Below, in pieces: positions 43,415 to 53,421 of a DNA stretch of 64,000 nucleotides. The first letter of the stretch is position 1, and every line of letters starts with the position of its first letter. The translations under genes were made by a program, and so were the position numbers. The notes under the pieces were generated by a model. It made no database searches. It saw only the letters and a list, made by a program, of their open reading frames with translations, and was not told the origin of the DNA. The DNA comes from Aquimarina amphilecti (GTDB lineage: Bacteria > Bacteroidota > Bacteroidia > Flavobacteriales > Flavobacteriaceae): contig NZ_FOAB01000001.1 of assembly GCF_900109375.1 (NCBI RefSeq), positions 682,001 to 746,000 of the forward strand, written 5' to 3'.

Positions 43415-44521
43415 TTAAAAACGTTCTTCAGATTTCTTTTTTGCATATGATGTTAGACCCGTAAGGCTGAAAAAACGCCCTATTTTTCCTTGCATAGCAG
43501 CAATAATTCCGTGTTTAGCAATTAATACTCTCGATAAAGGTTGTTTATCTACGTTGTAAATTTGATTTATTAATTCTTTAGCTTTTTCAGATCCTTCCGC
43601 ATGATATATTTTCAAAACATTTACAGCATTTTCTTCACCAGTAATTTCTCTAAATTTTGGTTTATAACCTAATTGCGCTATCATTGATTCTGCTAATAAC
43701 CATGTTGACCATGGATTTTGACCTGTAACTAAATTTCTTTCTTGACTTATATTTTCTAAATACATGGTTCCTTCATTGAAAATACCTCCACTATCCTCTA
43801 ACTTATCTTGTAAAAGGAATGGAAATATCATTTCTGCATCTGCAATCAATAATAATTCTTCTTCGTTAGTGAATCCACTTACCTTTTTATTCTCCAATAA
43901 GTGCTTACCGTTATTAAGAGTGACATTTACTAAAGCTGCTGGTCCGTGACATACAGCACCCACTACCTTATCGTTTTCATATAGATTTTGTACAATAGAC
44001 TGAATTGATTTATTATCAGGAAAATCAAACATAGCCCCTTTACCTCCAGCGAAAAATACAGCATCGTATAGTTCTGGGTTAATATTATTTACAGAAATTG
44101 TATGAGATGCTTTATATTGAGCAATGCTATCATTAAGAAACGCATAATCGAATTCTCCCATATCTTCATCATCTATTACTACTGGAGGTTCTCCTCCTAA
44201 TGGACTTGCAATATCAACATCGAAACCATTAGCCTGAAAAACATAATAGGCTCTAGATAATTCGGTTAATTCATAACCTGTACTTTTCTCAGTACTACCC
44301 ATAACATTCGTACTTGTAACTATTGCTAAAATTTTTCCGCGTTTGGGAATTTTATTTTTTGATAAATATGATAAATCAGAAACTTTAGTCGAAGTAATAT
44401 CAATTCTATTCTCAGATGATGGCAATAAACCCATAAACCACCAACCAAAAACGAATAGAGAGATGATAATACTTGCAAAGGAAATTAGAATCCATTTAAA
44501 AATTTTATACTTTTTGAACAT
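43415..44521 (-). CDS. membrane-anchored DJ-1/PfpI family protein
   Basis: This 368-residue protein has an N-terminal membrane helix (WILISFASIIISLFVFGWWF). A DJ-1/PfpI or class-1 glutamine amidotransferase-like domain follows with the nucleophile Cys191 in VVGAVCHGPAALVNV and the upstream VFFAGGKGAMFDFP. The family includes glyoxalase III/Hsp31-type enzymes and many uncharacterised hydrolases. Length is greater than simple DJ-1 proteins, because of the anchor and an about 90-residue C-terminal extension (PKFREITGEENAV to KKKSEERF). Function is unknown. It is followed on the same strand by the two AraC regulator genes. Confidence 0.83.
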   Translation of the reverse strand: MFKKYKIFKWILISFASIIISLFVFGWWFMGLLPSSENRIDITSTKVSDLSYLSKNKIPKRGKILAIVTSTNVMGSTEKSTGYELTELSRAYYVFQANGFDVDIASPLGGEPPVVIDDEDMGEFDYAFLNDSIAQYKASHTISVNNINPELYDAVFFAGGKGAMFDFPDNKSIQSIVQNLYENDKVVGAVCHGPAALVNVTLNNGKHLLENKKVSGFTNEEELLLIADAEMIFPFLLQDKLEDSGGIFNEGTMYLENISQERNLVTGQNPWSTWLLAESMIAQLGYKPKFREITGEENAVNVLKIYHAEGSEKAKELINQIYNVDKQPLSRVLIAKHGIIAAMQGKIGRFFSLTGLTSYAKKKSEERF

Positions 44522-44870
44522 GCTATTTGTTTTTAAATTATAGCACGAAGTAATGGTAAATACTAGATAAAATATGTCGGAATGATAATTCCGTCAGAGT
44601 AAATTATATTTTTAAATACCATTTTATCAAATCAATAAGCTCCATAATTACTTACGGAGCTTACATCAGAAAACTAATTAATTAATAAAACTCTAGAAGA
44701 GCATATTTAACACAAATTAATTAGACATAAAATATCACATCCTGAATTTCATTCCCTAAACAGAATACTTCGGTACAATACATTCTAATACCTATTTCAA
44801 ATAATAATCTTTTATAATCACCGAATATTTACATCTATATGTCTAATGAAAACTGCAATATCATAATCAA
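44522..44870. other. intergenic region with a small hairpin
   Basis: No gene is seen in these 349 bases. TAAGCTCC (44636-44643) pairs with GGAGCTTA (44656-44663). With no T run it is a weak terminator candidate for the YHYH operon. Nothing else stands out. Confidence 0.5.
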
Positions 44871-45794
44871 TTAACCTTTTCTTAGTCTTCCATTTGGTGG
44901 AAAAGGTCTTCTCGGTCTTTTTTGTTCTTCAAATTCCCCCATTAAACATCTACCGATATACGGGAAATCTTCTGTAACTAAATACATATAATTTCCTTTA
45001 TATGTTATTCCATTGCATTGATCTAAATCTCCAGAACCTTCTATGTATTCGAAATCAGATCCATAAGTACCATCATGATGACCTCCAACAGAAATATCTA
45101 TACTAGTCATTGGATTTTCATAACTACAATCTTCACCTTCTCTTGTTCCTTTTAATAATTTATAACTTGGTTTATATGCACCGCTTTTAGAATAATATAT
45201 TGGATATCCATCATGGGCAAATCCAATATGCACTAAATCTATTCCGGTATCAAAATCATTAATAATAGAAGTCGGTGTACCATGATAATGATATGCACCA
45301 GTAGGTTGAACATGTGCATGATTAAAATCTAAACCTAAATTAATTACATTTTGCAAAGCTTCAACTCTATAATTCTCTCCACTCTCGCACACTACAACTT
45401 CTGCTGTTCCTGGTTCAAACTTAATTCCATTTAATGCCACACCTGGTTCTCTAATCCAAACCGCTTTACCAGTATACTTTGGGTTTGTGGGAAAAGTATA
45501 TGTTCTTTTTTGTGCGCTTATTTTATTGGGGTTTCCTGAGTTAGGAAAACTACCTGTTTTATGATTCGGAAGTGCATTAGTAGTCATAACTCTTTTCTCT
45601 TTTGAAATTTTCATCACAGTGCTAGTTCCATATTTTTCATTAATTAATGAATATGAATCAAAATAATCAACCACATCCTGATGAGTATGAGTAGACTCAT
45701 CATGTGTATGACTTAACTCTTTAGATCGTTTTTGATTACAACTTACAGCTCCAATAATTATCGTCAATACTAAAAATATTCTACGCTTTTTCAT
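44871..45794 (-). CDS. YHYH-domain lipoprotein
   Basis: This 307-residue protein has a lipoprotein signal (FLVLTIIIGAVSC, Cys19) and a short His-rich linker (SHTHDESTHTHQD). The YHYH domain contains GLDFNHAHVQPTGAYHYHGT, then LVHIGFAHDGYPIYY and a C-terminal LVTEDFPYIGRCLMGEF. YHYH proteins are secreted, widespread in marine bacteria and of unknown function; their His clusters suggest metal binding. It is the last gene of a three-gene run with the Gly-rich protein and the small membrane protein upstream, 45 bases after the former. Confidence 0.88.
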   Translation of the reverse strand: MKKRRIFLVLTIIIGAVSCNQKRSKELSHTHDESTHTHQDVVDYFDSYSLINEKYGTSTVMKISKEKRVMTTNALPNHKTGSFPNSGNPNKISAQKRTYTFPTNPKYTGKAVWIREPGVALNGIKFEPGTAEVVVCESGENYRVEALQNVINLGLDFNHAHVQPTGAYHYHGTPTSIINDFDTGIDLVHIGFAHDGYPIYYSKSGAYKPSYKLLKGTREGEDCSYENPMTSIDISVGGHHDGTYGSDFEYIEGSGDLDQCNGITYKGNYMYLVTEDFPYIGRCLMGEFEEQKRPRRPFPPNGRLRKG

Positions 45795-45839
45795 ACCTAT
45801 AAATTCTCTGTGTTTTTAGTTTATATCAGACACTATTTA

Positions 45840-46637
45840 TTACAATTTTACTTTAAACCAAAAATCTATGGCTATAACAGAAGGTGCTATTTTATTTCCT
45901 TTGGACCTTCCTTGACCACCTGGACCATTACCAGATCTTCCTTGTGGAGCTCCTCCTGTAGATCTTCCTCCGCCTCTACCTCCACCTCCTCGAACAGATG
46001 CTTGTTGTGTAGGTTTCGTTCTTTCTGTATTATTTCGTAGAATCTCTACAGTTTTTACTCCAATAGAAAGTTTATTAATATCCATATCCGGATGTATTTT
46101 ATTTTTGGGAATTTTCAAATCATATCTAAAACTGTTTCTTTCTTGATTTACTTGTAGATTTATACTAATGTTCTCATTATTAAGAAGTGTATTAAATTCC
46201 TTGATCTTCTCATAATACGTATACAATGCTTTCTGTGGTATATTATTTCTTAACCTATGTTCTATCTGATTTATTATACCGTCATTATCTAGTTGTCTCC
46301 TAGGTTCATTTGATCTATCTTCGTTTCTTCTTGGAGGTCTTTGATTTTTAGCAATTGGATAGTTTACAAATACATTTTTTTTCTTCTTCCCTTTAACATC
46401 AAAATACACATTAATCCCTTGATGCAATATAGATGTAGCTACTTTAGGATCTATTGTTTCAATCGTTAAATGGATATACTCTTTATCATCATATGCTTTA
46501 TATGTTTCTGTATTGTTAGTTACTATCGTTGTATCAGTTACAACCTTTGTATACCGAGAATTTGCTGATATAGATTTTATAATAAACAAACAAGCAAGTA
46601 TCAAAAGTTTCTTTTTCATATTTTTCATTATTATCAA
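45840..46637 (-). CDS. exported protein with Gly/Arg-rich C-terminal region
   Basis: This 265-residue protein is not recognised by family. It has a signal peptide (KKLLILACLFIIKSISA) and a domain of about 100 residues rich in beta strands (TYKAYDDKEYIHLTIETIDP). After a basic Pro/Arg linker comes a second region (about 130-205). A low-complexity segment follows (about 218-250, SVRGGGGRGGGRSTGGAPQG), with a final VIAIDFWFKVKL. The start ATGATAATAATG overlaps the stop of the upstream gene by four bases; ATGs at 46628 or 46619 are also possible. It is co-transcribed with the YHYH gene. Confidence 0.7.
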   Translation of the reverse strand: MIIMKNMKKKLLILACLFIIKSISANSRYTKVVTDTTIVTNNTETYKAYDDKEYIHLTIETIDPKVATSILHQGINVYFDVKGKKKKNVFVNYPIAKNQRPPRRNEDRSNEPRRQLDNDGIINQIEHRLRNNIPQKALYTYYEKIKEFNTLLNNENISINLQVNQERNSFRYDLKIPKNKIHPDMDINKLSIGVKTVEILRNNTERTKPTQQASVRGGGGRGGGRSTGGAPQGRSGNGPGGQGRSKGNKIAPSVIAIDFWFKVKL

Positions 46638-46951
46638 GGTGTTAGTGATTCTATTTTAGGAAATATGGATACTCTAATTAGTATACTTATTAGTAGTATA
46701 CTAAACCCTATTAATAACCATATATGATAAATAGATCTTACCTCTTTCCTGAATAATAATTCAGTACTTATAACCTGAAAATCAACTAAAGTAGTTTTTA
46801 TACTTTTAACCATTTGATGGTTAAAAATTTCACTCTTTACAAAAGAGTAATTCAGAGGTGTAATTTTATTTAACCCAATTTGAGATTGTATGCGGATACA
46901 TCCAATTAAAGCAATTACACCTATAATGGATATTAATATGGTTTGTTTCAT
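46634..46951 (-). CDS. small two-helix membrane protein
   Basis: I do not recognise this 105-residue protein. An N-terminal hydrophobic segment (ILISIISVIALIG-like, ending GCIRIQ, possibly a lipobox) and a second helix near the C-terminus (HIWLLIGFSILLISILI) frame an extracytoplasmic loop of about 55 residues. It overlaps the Gly-rich protein gene by four bases and heads the YHYH operon, so the three products may form a complex. That is inference. Confidence 0.65.
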   Translation of the reverse strand: MKQTILISIIGVIALIGCIRIQSQIGLNKITPLNYSFVKSEIFNHQMVKSIKTTLVDFQVISTELLFRKEVRSIYHIWLLIGFSILLISILIRVSIFPKIESLTP

Positions 46952-47169
46952 AATCTAGAGATTTGAAATTACATATTAATGACTTGAAAAAAACGAATAA
47001 GTTTAATTAAAAAAATAGATTTTCAACGAAATACTATTATTTTTCTGTAAAATGTGAACTACATTAAGTAAGTGCATTATTGGAAAAAATAATACTATCA
47101 TCTTTCTAATAAGAATAAGGGAATAACTATAAGAAGTATGATGAATAATAAAAATATAATTTCAGTATT

Positions 47170-48372
47170 CTAAGTTTTCGATATTGTAAAAATAAAGGTA
47201 CTTCCAGTTCCTTCTGTAGAGGCAACAGAAATATCACCATCTAGATTTCTAACTATTTTCTTTACAGTTGCCAAACCTATTCCTGTACCAACATTACCAT
47301 CTCTATCTTCAACTCCAACTACTGTAAAAAGGTCGAAAATTTTACCCAAGAAATCTTTTGGTATTCCATCTCCATTATCTTTAATTTCAAAATTATAGAA
47401 ATTTTCTTCCTCCGTGATATTGATATCTATAATTATCTCAGATTTTGAATTATATTTAATTGCATTCGTAATTAAATTGATTAAAATCTGCATTAAAGCA
47501 GTTCTATTCGCGAAAATCTCCTTTAAACTAGAAGAAACATTAAATTCTACTTTATGCTCTGAATCTGTTATTTTCTTTAATTCATCGAGTAAATGACCAA
47601 TAACTATTGTCTCCTTACTGTTTTTTATTATATCATCACTTTTGTAAAACTTAAGAATACCATCGATATAATCTCTTAAGGAATAAGAAGAAGTTCTTAG
47701 ATATTCTAGGTATTGTAATGATTCCTTATTCAAATTATCCTTATTATCATCTTCTAATAATTCCGTAAGTGAAATAATATTAGCTAAAGGAGATTTTAAA
47801 TCATGGGAAACTACACTAGCAAACTTTTTAAGATCTTCATTTCTTTTCTCCAGTTTATCACTAAGTTGTGTAAGCTTTAAATTTTGGTATCGTTGTTCAA
47901 ACAAGCTTACCACTTGTTTAGACATAGCAATTAATGCGTTTTTCTGTTCTCGTGTTAACTCACGTGGTTTTACGTCATATACACATAATGTACCCAATTT
48001 AAAACCATCAGAATCAATTAATGGAGCACCTGCATAAAAAATTGCTTGATGTTCCGTTACAAGTGGATTTCCTTCAAAACGTTCATCAACTCTAGAATCT
48101 TTAATTATTGTTATAGGATCATCTGAATTGATAGCATGACCACAAAACGATATATTACGAGGTGATTCACTAAAAGGAATTCCGTAATGGGATTTTAGAA
48201 AATTTCGATCTTTATCTAAAAGGGTTATTAATGAGATTGGCGCATCACAAATGTATGACATTATCGAAGTGATATTATCATAACTTTCTTCTGGTAAAGT
48301 ATCTAACAATCCGTACTTCTCTACTGCAGTTTGTCGATACTTCTCATTATTGGGGTACTCAGGTGCTATCAT
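47170..48372 (-). CDS. GAF-domain sensor histidine kinase
   Basis: This 400-residue protein starts at 48372 (MIAPEYPNNEKY), which fits family members; an ATG at 48399 adds nine residues. The N-terminal GAF domain (about 10-165) has YGLLDTLPEESYDNIT, FCGHAI and FYAGAPLIDSDGFKLGTLCV. A HisKA region with the phospho-His in FASVVSHDLKSPLANI follows, then a HATPase_c domain (INLITNAIKYN; GDGIPKDFLGKIFDLF; GTGIGLATVKKIV). It is cytoplasmic with no membrane helix. There is no response regulator nearby, so it is an orphan kinase. It is divergent from the alcohol dehydrogenase gene. Confidence 0.92.
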   Translation of the reverse strand: MIAPEYPNNEKYRQTAVEKYGLLDTLPEESYDNITSIMSYICDAPISLITLLDKDRNFLKSHYGIPFSESPRNISFCGHAINSDDPITIIKDSRVDERFEGNPLVTEHQAIFYAGAPLIDSDGFKLGTLCVYDVKPRELTREQKNALIAMSKQVVSLFEQRYQNLKLTQLSDKLEKRNEDLKKFASVVSHDLKSPLANIISLTELLEDDNKDNLNKESLQYLEYLRTSSYSLRDYIDGILKFYKSDDIIKNSKETIVIGHLLDELKKITDSEHKVEFNVSSSLKEIFANRTALMQILINLITNAIKYNSKSEIIIDINITEEENFYNFEIKDNGDGIPKDFLGKIFDLFTVVGVEDRDGNVGTGIGLATVKKIVRNLDGDISVASTEGTGSTFIFTISKT

Positions 48373-48565
48373 TGGGGCAAATCTAAAAAAATAATCCAAC
48401 TCTTATATCGTACAATACCATATAAGTTTTAAAGTTAATTTATATTAAAGTCGTATTTTTTTCTTTTTTCTTACCATAGATCAATTATAAACCCCATATT
48501 TATTTTGAAATTTGTGGTATTAAGTTTAAATCAAAGTTTAATCAACATAAATAACAGTAAAAATC

Positions 48566-49726
48566 ATGAGAAATTTTGAATTATATGTACCTACTAAAAT
48601 GATTTTTGGTAAGGGAGAAATTAAAAAATTGAGTAATGAAGTACCGAAAGATAAAAAGGTTTTACTGCTATATGGCGGAGGAAGTATCAAAAAAAACGGA
48701 ATTTATGATCAAGTAAAAACTGCTCTTAAAGAACATACTGTAATAGAATTTTCTGGAATTGAAGCAAACCCAGAATTTACTACATTATTAAAAGCTTTAG
48801 AGGTAATTAAAAACGAAAATATCGGATACATGCTTGCTGTTGGTGGTGGTTCTGTTATTGATGGAACCAAATTTTTATCATCAGCTGCTCTTTATGAAGG
48901 TAACGATCCGTGGGATATATTAGCCAATAGAATAAGAACTGTAAAAGGATTACCATTTGGAACTGTACTTACATTACCAGCAACGGGAAGTGAAATGAAT
49001 AGCGGTGCTGTTGTAAGTAGATCAGAAACTAATGAAAAAATGGTAATGGGCGGACCAGGATTATTTCCTGAATTTTCTATCTGCGATCCCACTGTAGTAC
49101 ATAGTATCCCTAAAAGACAACTGGCTAATGGTATTGCAGATGCGTACACTCATGTACTAGAACAATATATGACGTATCCGGCTGATGCATATTTACAAGA
49201 TCGTTTCTCTGAAGGGATTTTACAAACTTTAATAGAGATAGCACCATCAGTAATTAAAGATCCTAGTGATTATAAAGCTGCTTCTAATTTTATGTGGTGT
49301 TGTACAATGGCGCTTAATGGATATATACAGAAAGGAGTTCCTACAGATTGGAGTGTACATATGATTGCTCACGAACTTACCGCTTTTTATGGTATTGATC
49401 ATGCTAGAACTCTTGCCGTAATTTTACCAAGTGCGTACACCAAAAAATTCGAGCATAAAAAAGAAAAATTAGCACAATATGCCGAACGTATTTTTAATAT
49501 CACTGAAGGAACAATAGAAGAAAAAGCTAAAGAAGCAATCAAAAGAACAGAAGGTTTCTATCAATCATTAGGAATAGATACTAGACTAAGAGATTATACA
49601 GATGATTATGAAGGTTTTTCTAAAAAGGTAGCCAAAAATCTCACAGATCATGGAATGACTGCTTTAGGTGAACATCAAGACATTACACCTGAAGTTGCTG
49701 CAGAAATTGTAGAAATGTCATATTAA
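48566..49726 (+). CDS. yqhD: iron-containing NADPH-dependent alcohol/aldehyde dehydrogenase (YqhD-like)
   Basis: This 386-residue protein is a group III iron-containing dehydrogenase closest to YqhD. It has the NADP loop (VGGGSVIDGTKF, 92-103) and LPATGSEMNSGAVV. The four metal ligands fit YqhD spacing: Asp192 and His196 (GIADAYTHVLEQ), His265 (VHMIAHELTAFYG) and His279 (GIDHARTL). YqhD reduces toxic short aldehydes with NADPH in the cytoplasm. Length and start (MRNFELYVPTKMIFG) fit the family. It is a single gene with its own terminator. The neighbouring GAF kinase is divergent. Confidence 0.92.
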   Translation: MRNFELYVPTKMIFGKGEIKKLSNEVPKDKKVLLLYGGGSIKKNGIYDQVKTALKEHTVIEFSGIEANPEFTTLLKALEVIKNENIGYMLAVGGGSVIDGTKFLSSAALYEGNDPWDILANRIRTVKGLPFGTVLTLPATGSEMNSGAVVSRSETNEKMVMGGPGLFPEFSICDPTVVHSIPKRQLANGIADAYTHVLEQYMTYPADAYLQDRFSEGILQTLIEIAPSVIKDPSDYKAASNFMWCCTMALNGYIQKGVPTDWSVHMIAHELTAFYGIDHARTLAVILPSAYTKKFEHKKEKLAQYAERIFNITEGTIEEKAKEAIKRTEGFYQSLGIDTRLRDYTDDYEGFSKKVAKNLTDHGMTALGEHQDITPEVAAEIVEMSY

Positions 49727-49736
49727 AACAAATATT

Positions 49737-49795
49737 TACATATAGCTAAAGTTTTTACTTTAAAATTCAGTTATAAAAAGCTTTAGCTATATGTA
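49737..49795. terminator. bidirectional hairpin terminator
   Basis: TACATATAGCTAAAG (49737-49751) pairs with CTTTAGCTATATGTA (49781-49795), a 15-bp perfect stem extended inward by T/A pairs. It lies between convergent genes and starts ten bases after the dehydrogenase stop. Confidence 0.7.
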
Positions 49796-49809
49796 CATAA
49801 ACTTATTCT

Positions 49810-50070
49810 TTAAATAGAAGTTGTCTTTTTATTATAATAATTTAAACTAATTACTCTATTCAAATTATACAATAAGCTAATTGTTACTGCTAAAAAAACT
49901 GGTGTTTTAGGAATCTCTTCGAAAAACAAACTTTCCCTATTACTGCTTCCCAGAATATTATAAAGCAATCCAGTAACAATCAAAACTAAAATTGAACAAA
50001 CAATCATAATAATATTAAAAGACCAAAAGGATCTTTTTTTACTTTGTTGCTGAACTTCTATAGTATTCAT
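49810..50070 (-). CDS. small two-helix membrane protein
   Basis: This 86-residue protein has two hydrophobic helices (FNIIMIVCSILVLIVTGLLY and VFLAVTISLLYNLN) joined by a short polar loop (GSSNRESLFFEEIPKT). No family is recognised. It is convergent with the dehydrogenase gene and shares its terminator. GGTTGGGTAA, the first element of the ECF promoters at 22446, 24293 and 27840, lies on the minus strand 89 bases upstream (50159-50168), but the second element CGTAT is missing at the right spacing. Confidence 0.55.
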   Translation of the reverse strand: MNTIEVQQQSKKRSFWSFNIIMIVCSILVLIVTGLLYNILGSSNRESLFFEEIPKTPVFLAVTISLLYNLNRVISLNYYNKKTTSI

Positions 50071-50273
50071 TACATTATTAATAAAACCATCTGACGTTTC
50101 CTCCTTACTCGTACTAATATTAATAAAAAAACAATTCTAAAGCACTCAATAAATGGTTATTACCCAACCAGAATATGGTCTTCCCTTTAATTTAAAAAAA
50201 ACCTAATATAATTCTAATTTACTGTTGAAATTTAAGTTAAATTTAAATTAATTAACCATTTAAATTAACACAA

Positions 50274-53200
50274 ATGAAATTAAAACTCGTAGTACTCACG
50301 GCGTTTGTTATGGTCTGTTTTATGACTCAAGCACAACAAACAGGAACAAAAGCATTCTATCACGGAAAAGTATCTTCGGTAGAATATGTTTCCTCACTAG
50401 CCTCTAGGCCTAATGACCTAATCGCTCCTGATAACTCAGTTCGGGAAGCAAAGGATAAAAGATCATTAGGTAATCAAATTATTTCTGGTAAAGACCCTCA
50501 AACAGAGAACGATTATTTTTTTAGAAATAAAAATGTAATGGAACAAAGTGTTCAAAGAGCTCCAGCTAGTCTTGTTTTTGACACGTATTCGTCAAATTCT
50601 CAACCTACAGATCCTTCTATTGCAGTAGGACCTAATCACGTAGTTGTTGTATATAACACTGGTTTTATGATATATGATAAATCTGGTAATCAATTGGTTG
50701 GTCAAACATCTCCTAATCCAGCAATTTTTCCTTCGGGCGGTTGTTGTGATCTTACAGCATCTTATGATAATGCTGCAGATAGATGGGTACTTTCGTTTTT
50801 AGGATCTGGTGCTCAAGTAGCAGTTTCTGATGGACCTAACCCTGTAACTTCTGGATGGTATGTTTACAATATTTCTGGAATCCAAGATTATCAAAAACTA
50901 TCTGTTTGGAGTGATGGATATTATATTACCGAAAACACAGGTGGAACTAATAAATTATGGGCATTGGAAAGAGATGCTATGTTAGCTGGAGATCCAAATG
51001 CTCAAATTCTTGGTTTTAATCTTCCTGGAATTGTTACTAGCGGTTTTTTTAGTCCACAAGCGTTAAATGTAACCAACGGTAATTTACCTGCTCCAGGTGG
51101 GGCTACGATCGTTTATTTACAAGATAACGCTTGGAATGGCGTATCTGTAGATCATATAAAAGTATGGACTGCTGATGTAAATTGGAACAATCCAGGTAGC
51201 TCAACTGTTTCGAGTCCACAAGAAATTGCGACTACACCTTTTATTAGTGTTTTTGATGGTGGAAGTTTTGTTAATCTTTCACAACCAGCTGGAGGAACCT
51301 CTATTGATGCTTTGCAAGCGACAATCATGAATCAAGCACAATTCAGAAAATTTGCTACTCATAACTCTGCTGTATTTAACTTTGTAGTCGATGCTGATGC
51401 TAGTTCTGGAGAATTAGCAGCTATACGCTGGTATGAATTTAGACAAAGTGGTGATAATCAACCTTGGTCTTTATATCAAGAAGGAACATATACTGCTCCT
51501 GATGGAAGACACGCTTGGCATGCAAGTTTAGCTATGGATGGTCAAGGGAATATCGGTATGGGATATAGTTCTATGTCTGGCCCTACTACTCCATCAACAG
51601 TGAGAGTAAGCTCTTATTTTACAGGTAGATTAAGTTCTGACCCATTAGGAACAATGACTACTTCAGAAGAATTGATAGCGAATGGAACAGGAAATATTCC
51701 GGGGACACGATATGGTGATTATAGTAAAATAGATGTAGATCCATCGGATGATTCTTCATTTTGGTTCATCAATGAATATGTAAATGGAAGTAGAACCGGT
51801 GTTGTTGGAAAATTCCAGATTGAAGCTGGTGTTCCTGATACAGAAGCTCCCACAGACCCTACCAACTTAGTTGCAAGTAATATTACTTCTAGCGGAGCAA
51901 CTCTTAACTGGACCGCTTCAACCGATAATGTAGGTGTAGCTAGATATACTATTTCTATTGGCGGTACGGTAGTAGGAACGTCTACAACAACTAACTTTAG
52001 TGTTACTGGGCTTTCTCCTTTAACTTCCTATACAGCTTCTGTAAATGCAGAAGATGCTGCTGGAAACGTTTCTGGAAATGCAACAACTTCATTTACAACA
52101 ATAGATGGTGGTACTGCAGTTTATTGTGATTCGGCAAGTACTAATGTAAATGATGAATTTATTAGTAATGTTCAATTAAATACAATTAATAATGCTTCTG
52201 GAGCTCAGTTTTATTCTGATTTTAGTTCAATTTCTACTGATCTAAATGAAGGTCAAACGTATACCATTACGGTAACTCCTACTTGGACTGGTACTGTATA
52301 TGCAGAAGGTTATGCTGTTTGGATTGACTATAACAACAACGGAGATTTTGATGATGCTGGTGAACTTGTTTGGTCAAAGTCCCCATCTACAGATACTCCT
52401 AATAGTGGATCCTTTACCGTTCCGAGTGGAACTTCTGAAACTTCAGTAAGAATGAGAGTTTCTATGAAATACAATGCGGTTCCAACTTCTTGCGAAACCT
52501 TTACTTATGGTGAAGTAGAAGATTATACTATTAATTTAGGTACTAATGGCGGTGGCGGTACAACTGGTGAAATAGCAGCTTATTATTTTGAGACTGGATT
52601 TGAAGGATGGACCGATGGTGGTAGCGATTGTGCTCGTATCAATAATAGTGCTAGAGCTTTCGAAGGAGATTTTTCTATTAGACTTCGTGATGATAGTGCA
52701 TCTTCTAATGCAGTATCTCCAGTTCTTAATTTAACTGGAAACACTCAGGTATCTATTGAGTTCCATACTTTTGCTAATGCTATGGAAAATGGAGAAGACT
52801 TTTTTGTAGAATTCTTTAATGGATCGTCTTATCAGGTTATAGGTCAGTATTTCACAGGTACAGATTTCACTAATGGCTCTTTCTTTACGGACACTATTGT
52901 ATTAGATGCTGGAACTTATAGTTTTAATGCAAACAATAGATTCCGTATACGTTGTGACGCAAGTGTAAATAATGATCAGGTATATTTTGACCAAATAATT
53001 ATTAGCGGCGATAATGCAAGAAGTGCTGACCCAGGAAATATTGAAAACACAGATGAAACTGCAGAGATAGTTTCATTTACAAGAATAGCAGATAAGAGTA
53101 TCCAGTTATATCCTATCCCTGCAACTTCTACATTAAACATTGAAATCAATGAAGGGAAATATGATGAGATTATTATGATTTCTTCAAATGGAGCTATTGT

Positions 53201-53330
53201 AAAAAAAATAAATCCAAGTAAATCTTCTTTTGGAGTTGATATTTCTCAATTTGCAGATGGATTATACTTTATAAGATTCACTAACTCTGAAGGATTAGCG
53301 ATCACAAAACGATTCCTTGTTAAGAAATAA
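50274..53330 (+). CDS. large secreted T9SS protein with FN3 and GEVED domains
   Basis: This 1018-residue protein has a signal peptide (about 1-20), a large N-terminal beta-rich domain (about 85-520, propeller-like, with DPSIAVGPNHVVVVYNTGF and RYGDYSKIDVDPSDD) and a fibronectin type III domain (about 523-610, PTNLVASNITSSGATLNWTA). A GEVED domain (about 615-755, WIDYNNNGDFDDAGELVW, YGEVEDYTI) follows, then a jelly-roll module (about 765-910) and a T9SS sorting domain (about 942-1018). No enzyme motif is clear, so adhesion or binding at the surface is the safest reading. It is a single gene with a terminator just after it. Confidence 0.82.
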   Translation: MKLKLVVLTAFVMVCFMTQAQQTGTKAFYHGKVSSVEYVSSLASRPNDLIAPDNSVREAKDKRSLGNQIISGKDPQTENDYFFRNKNVMEQSVQRAPASLVFDTYSSNSQPTDPSIAVGPNHVVVVYNTGFMIYDKSGNQLVGQTSPNPAIFPSGGCCDLTASYDNAADRWVLSFLGSGAQVAVSDGPNPVTSGWYVYNISGIQDYQKLSVWSDGYYITENTGGTNKLWALERDAMLAGDPNAQILGFNLPGIVTSGFFSPQALNVTNGNLPAPGGATIVYLQDNAWNGVSVDHIKVWTADVNWNNPGSSTVSSPQEIATTPFISVFDGGSFVNLSQPAGGTSIDALQATIMNQAQFRKFATHNSAVFNFVVDADASSGELAAIRWYEFRQSGDNQPWSLYQEGTYTAPDGRHAWHASLAMDGQGNIGMGYSSMSGPTTPSTVRVSSYFTGRLSSDPLGTMTTSEELIANGTGNIPGTRYGDYSKIDVDPSDDSSFWFINEYVNGSRTGVVGKFQIEAGVPDTEAPTDPTNLVASNITSSGATLNWTASTDNVGVARYTISIGGTVVGTSTTTNFSVTGLSPLTSYTASVNAEDAAGNVSGNATTSFTTIDGGTAVYCDSASTNVNDEFISNVQLNTINNASGAQFYSDFSSISTDLNEGQTYTITVTPTWTGTVYAEGYAVWIDYNNNGDFDDAGELVWSKSPSTDTPNSGSFTVPSGTSETSVRMRVSMKYNAVPTSCETFTYGEVEDYTINLGTNGGGGTTGEIAAYYFETGFEGWTDGGSDCARINNSARAFEGDFSIRLRDDSASSNAVSPVLNLTGNTQVSIEFHTFANAMENGEDFFVEFFNGSSYQVIGQYFTGTDFTNGSFFTDTIVLDAGTYSFNANNRFRIRCDASVNNDQVYFDQIIISGDNARSADPGNIENTDETAEIVSFTRIADKSIQLYPIPATSTLNIEINEGKYDEIIMISSNGAIVKKINPSKSSFGVDISQFADGLYFIRFTNSEGLAITKRFLVKK

Positions 53331-53363
53331 ACAAAGAACATTTATTTAGCCAATAAGTATTAA

Positions 53364-53397
53364 AAAAGGCTGTCGATCATAGTGACGACAGCCTTTT
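53364..53397. terminator. bidirectional intrinsic terminator
   Basis: AAAAGGCTGTCG (53364-53375) pairs with CGACAGCCTTTT (53386-53397), a 12-bp stem with a 10-base loop between convergent genes. Confidence 0.9.
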
Positions 53398-53421
53398 ATT
53401 ATTAATTCTAAAATAATAAAA

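Noticed and set aside
44636-44663. Strong terminator after the YHYH operon
   Set aside because: Only eight pairs and no T run are present, so it was kept as a weak hairpin only.
50159-50168. A fourth GGTTGGGTAA (minus strand) upstream of the small membrane protein at 49810-50070
   Set aside because: After 14 bases the sequence is GTGCTT, not CGTAT, so it lacks the second element that the three real copies share. It may be chance or a different signal.
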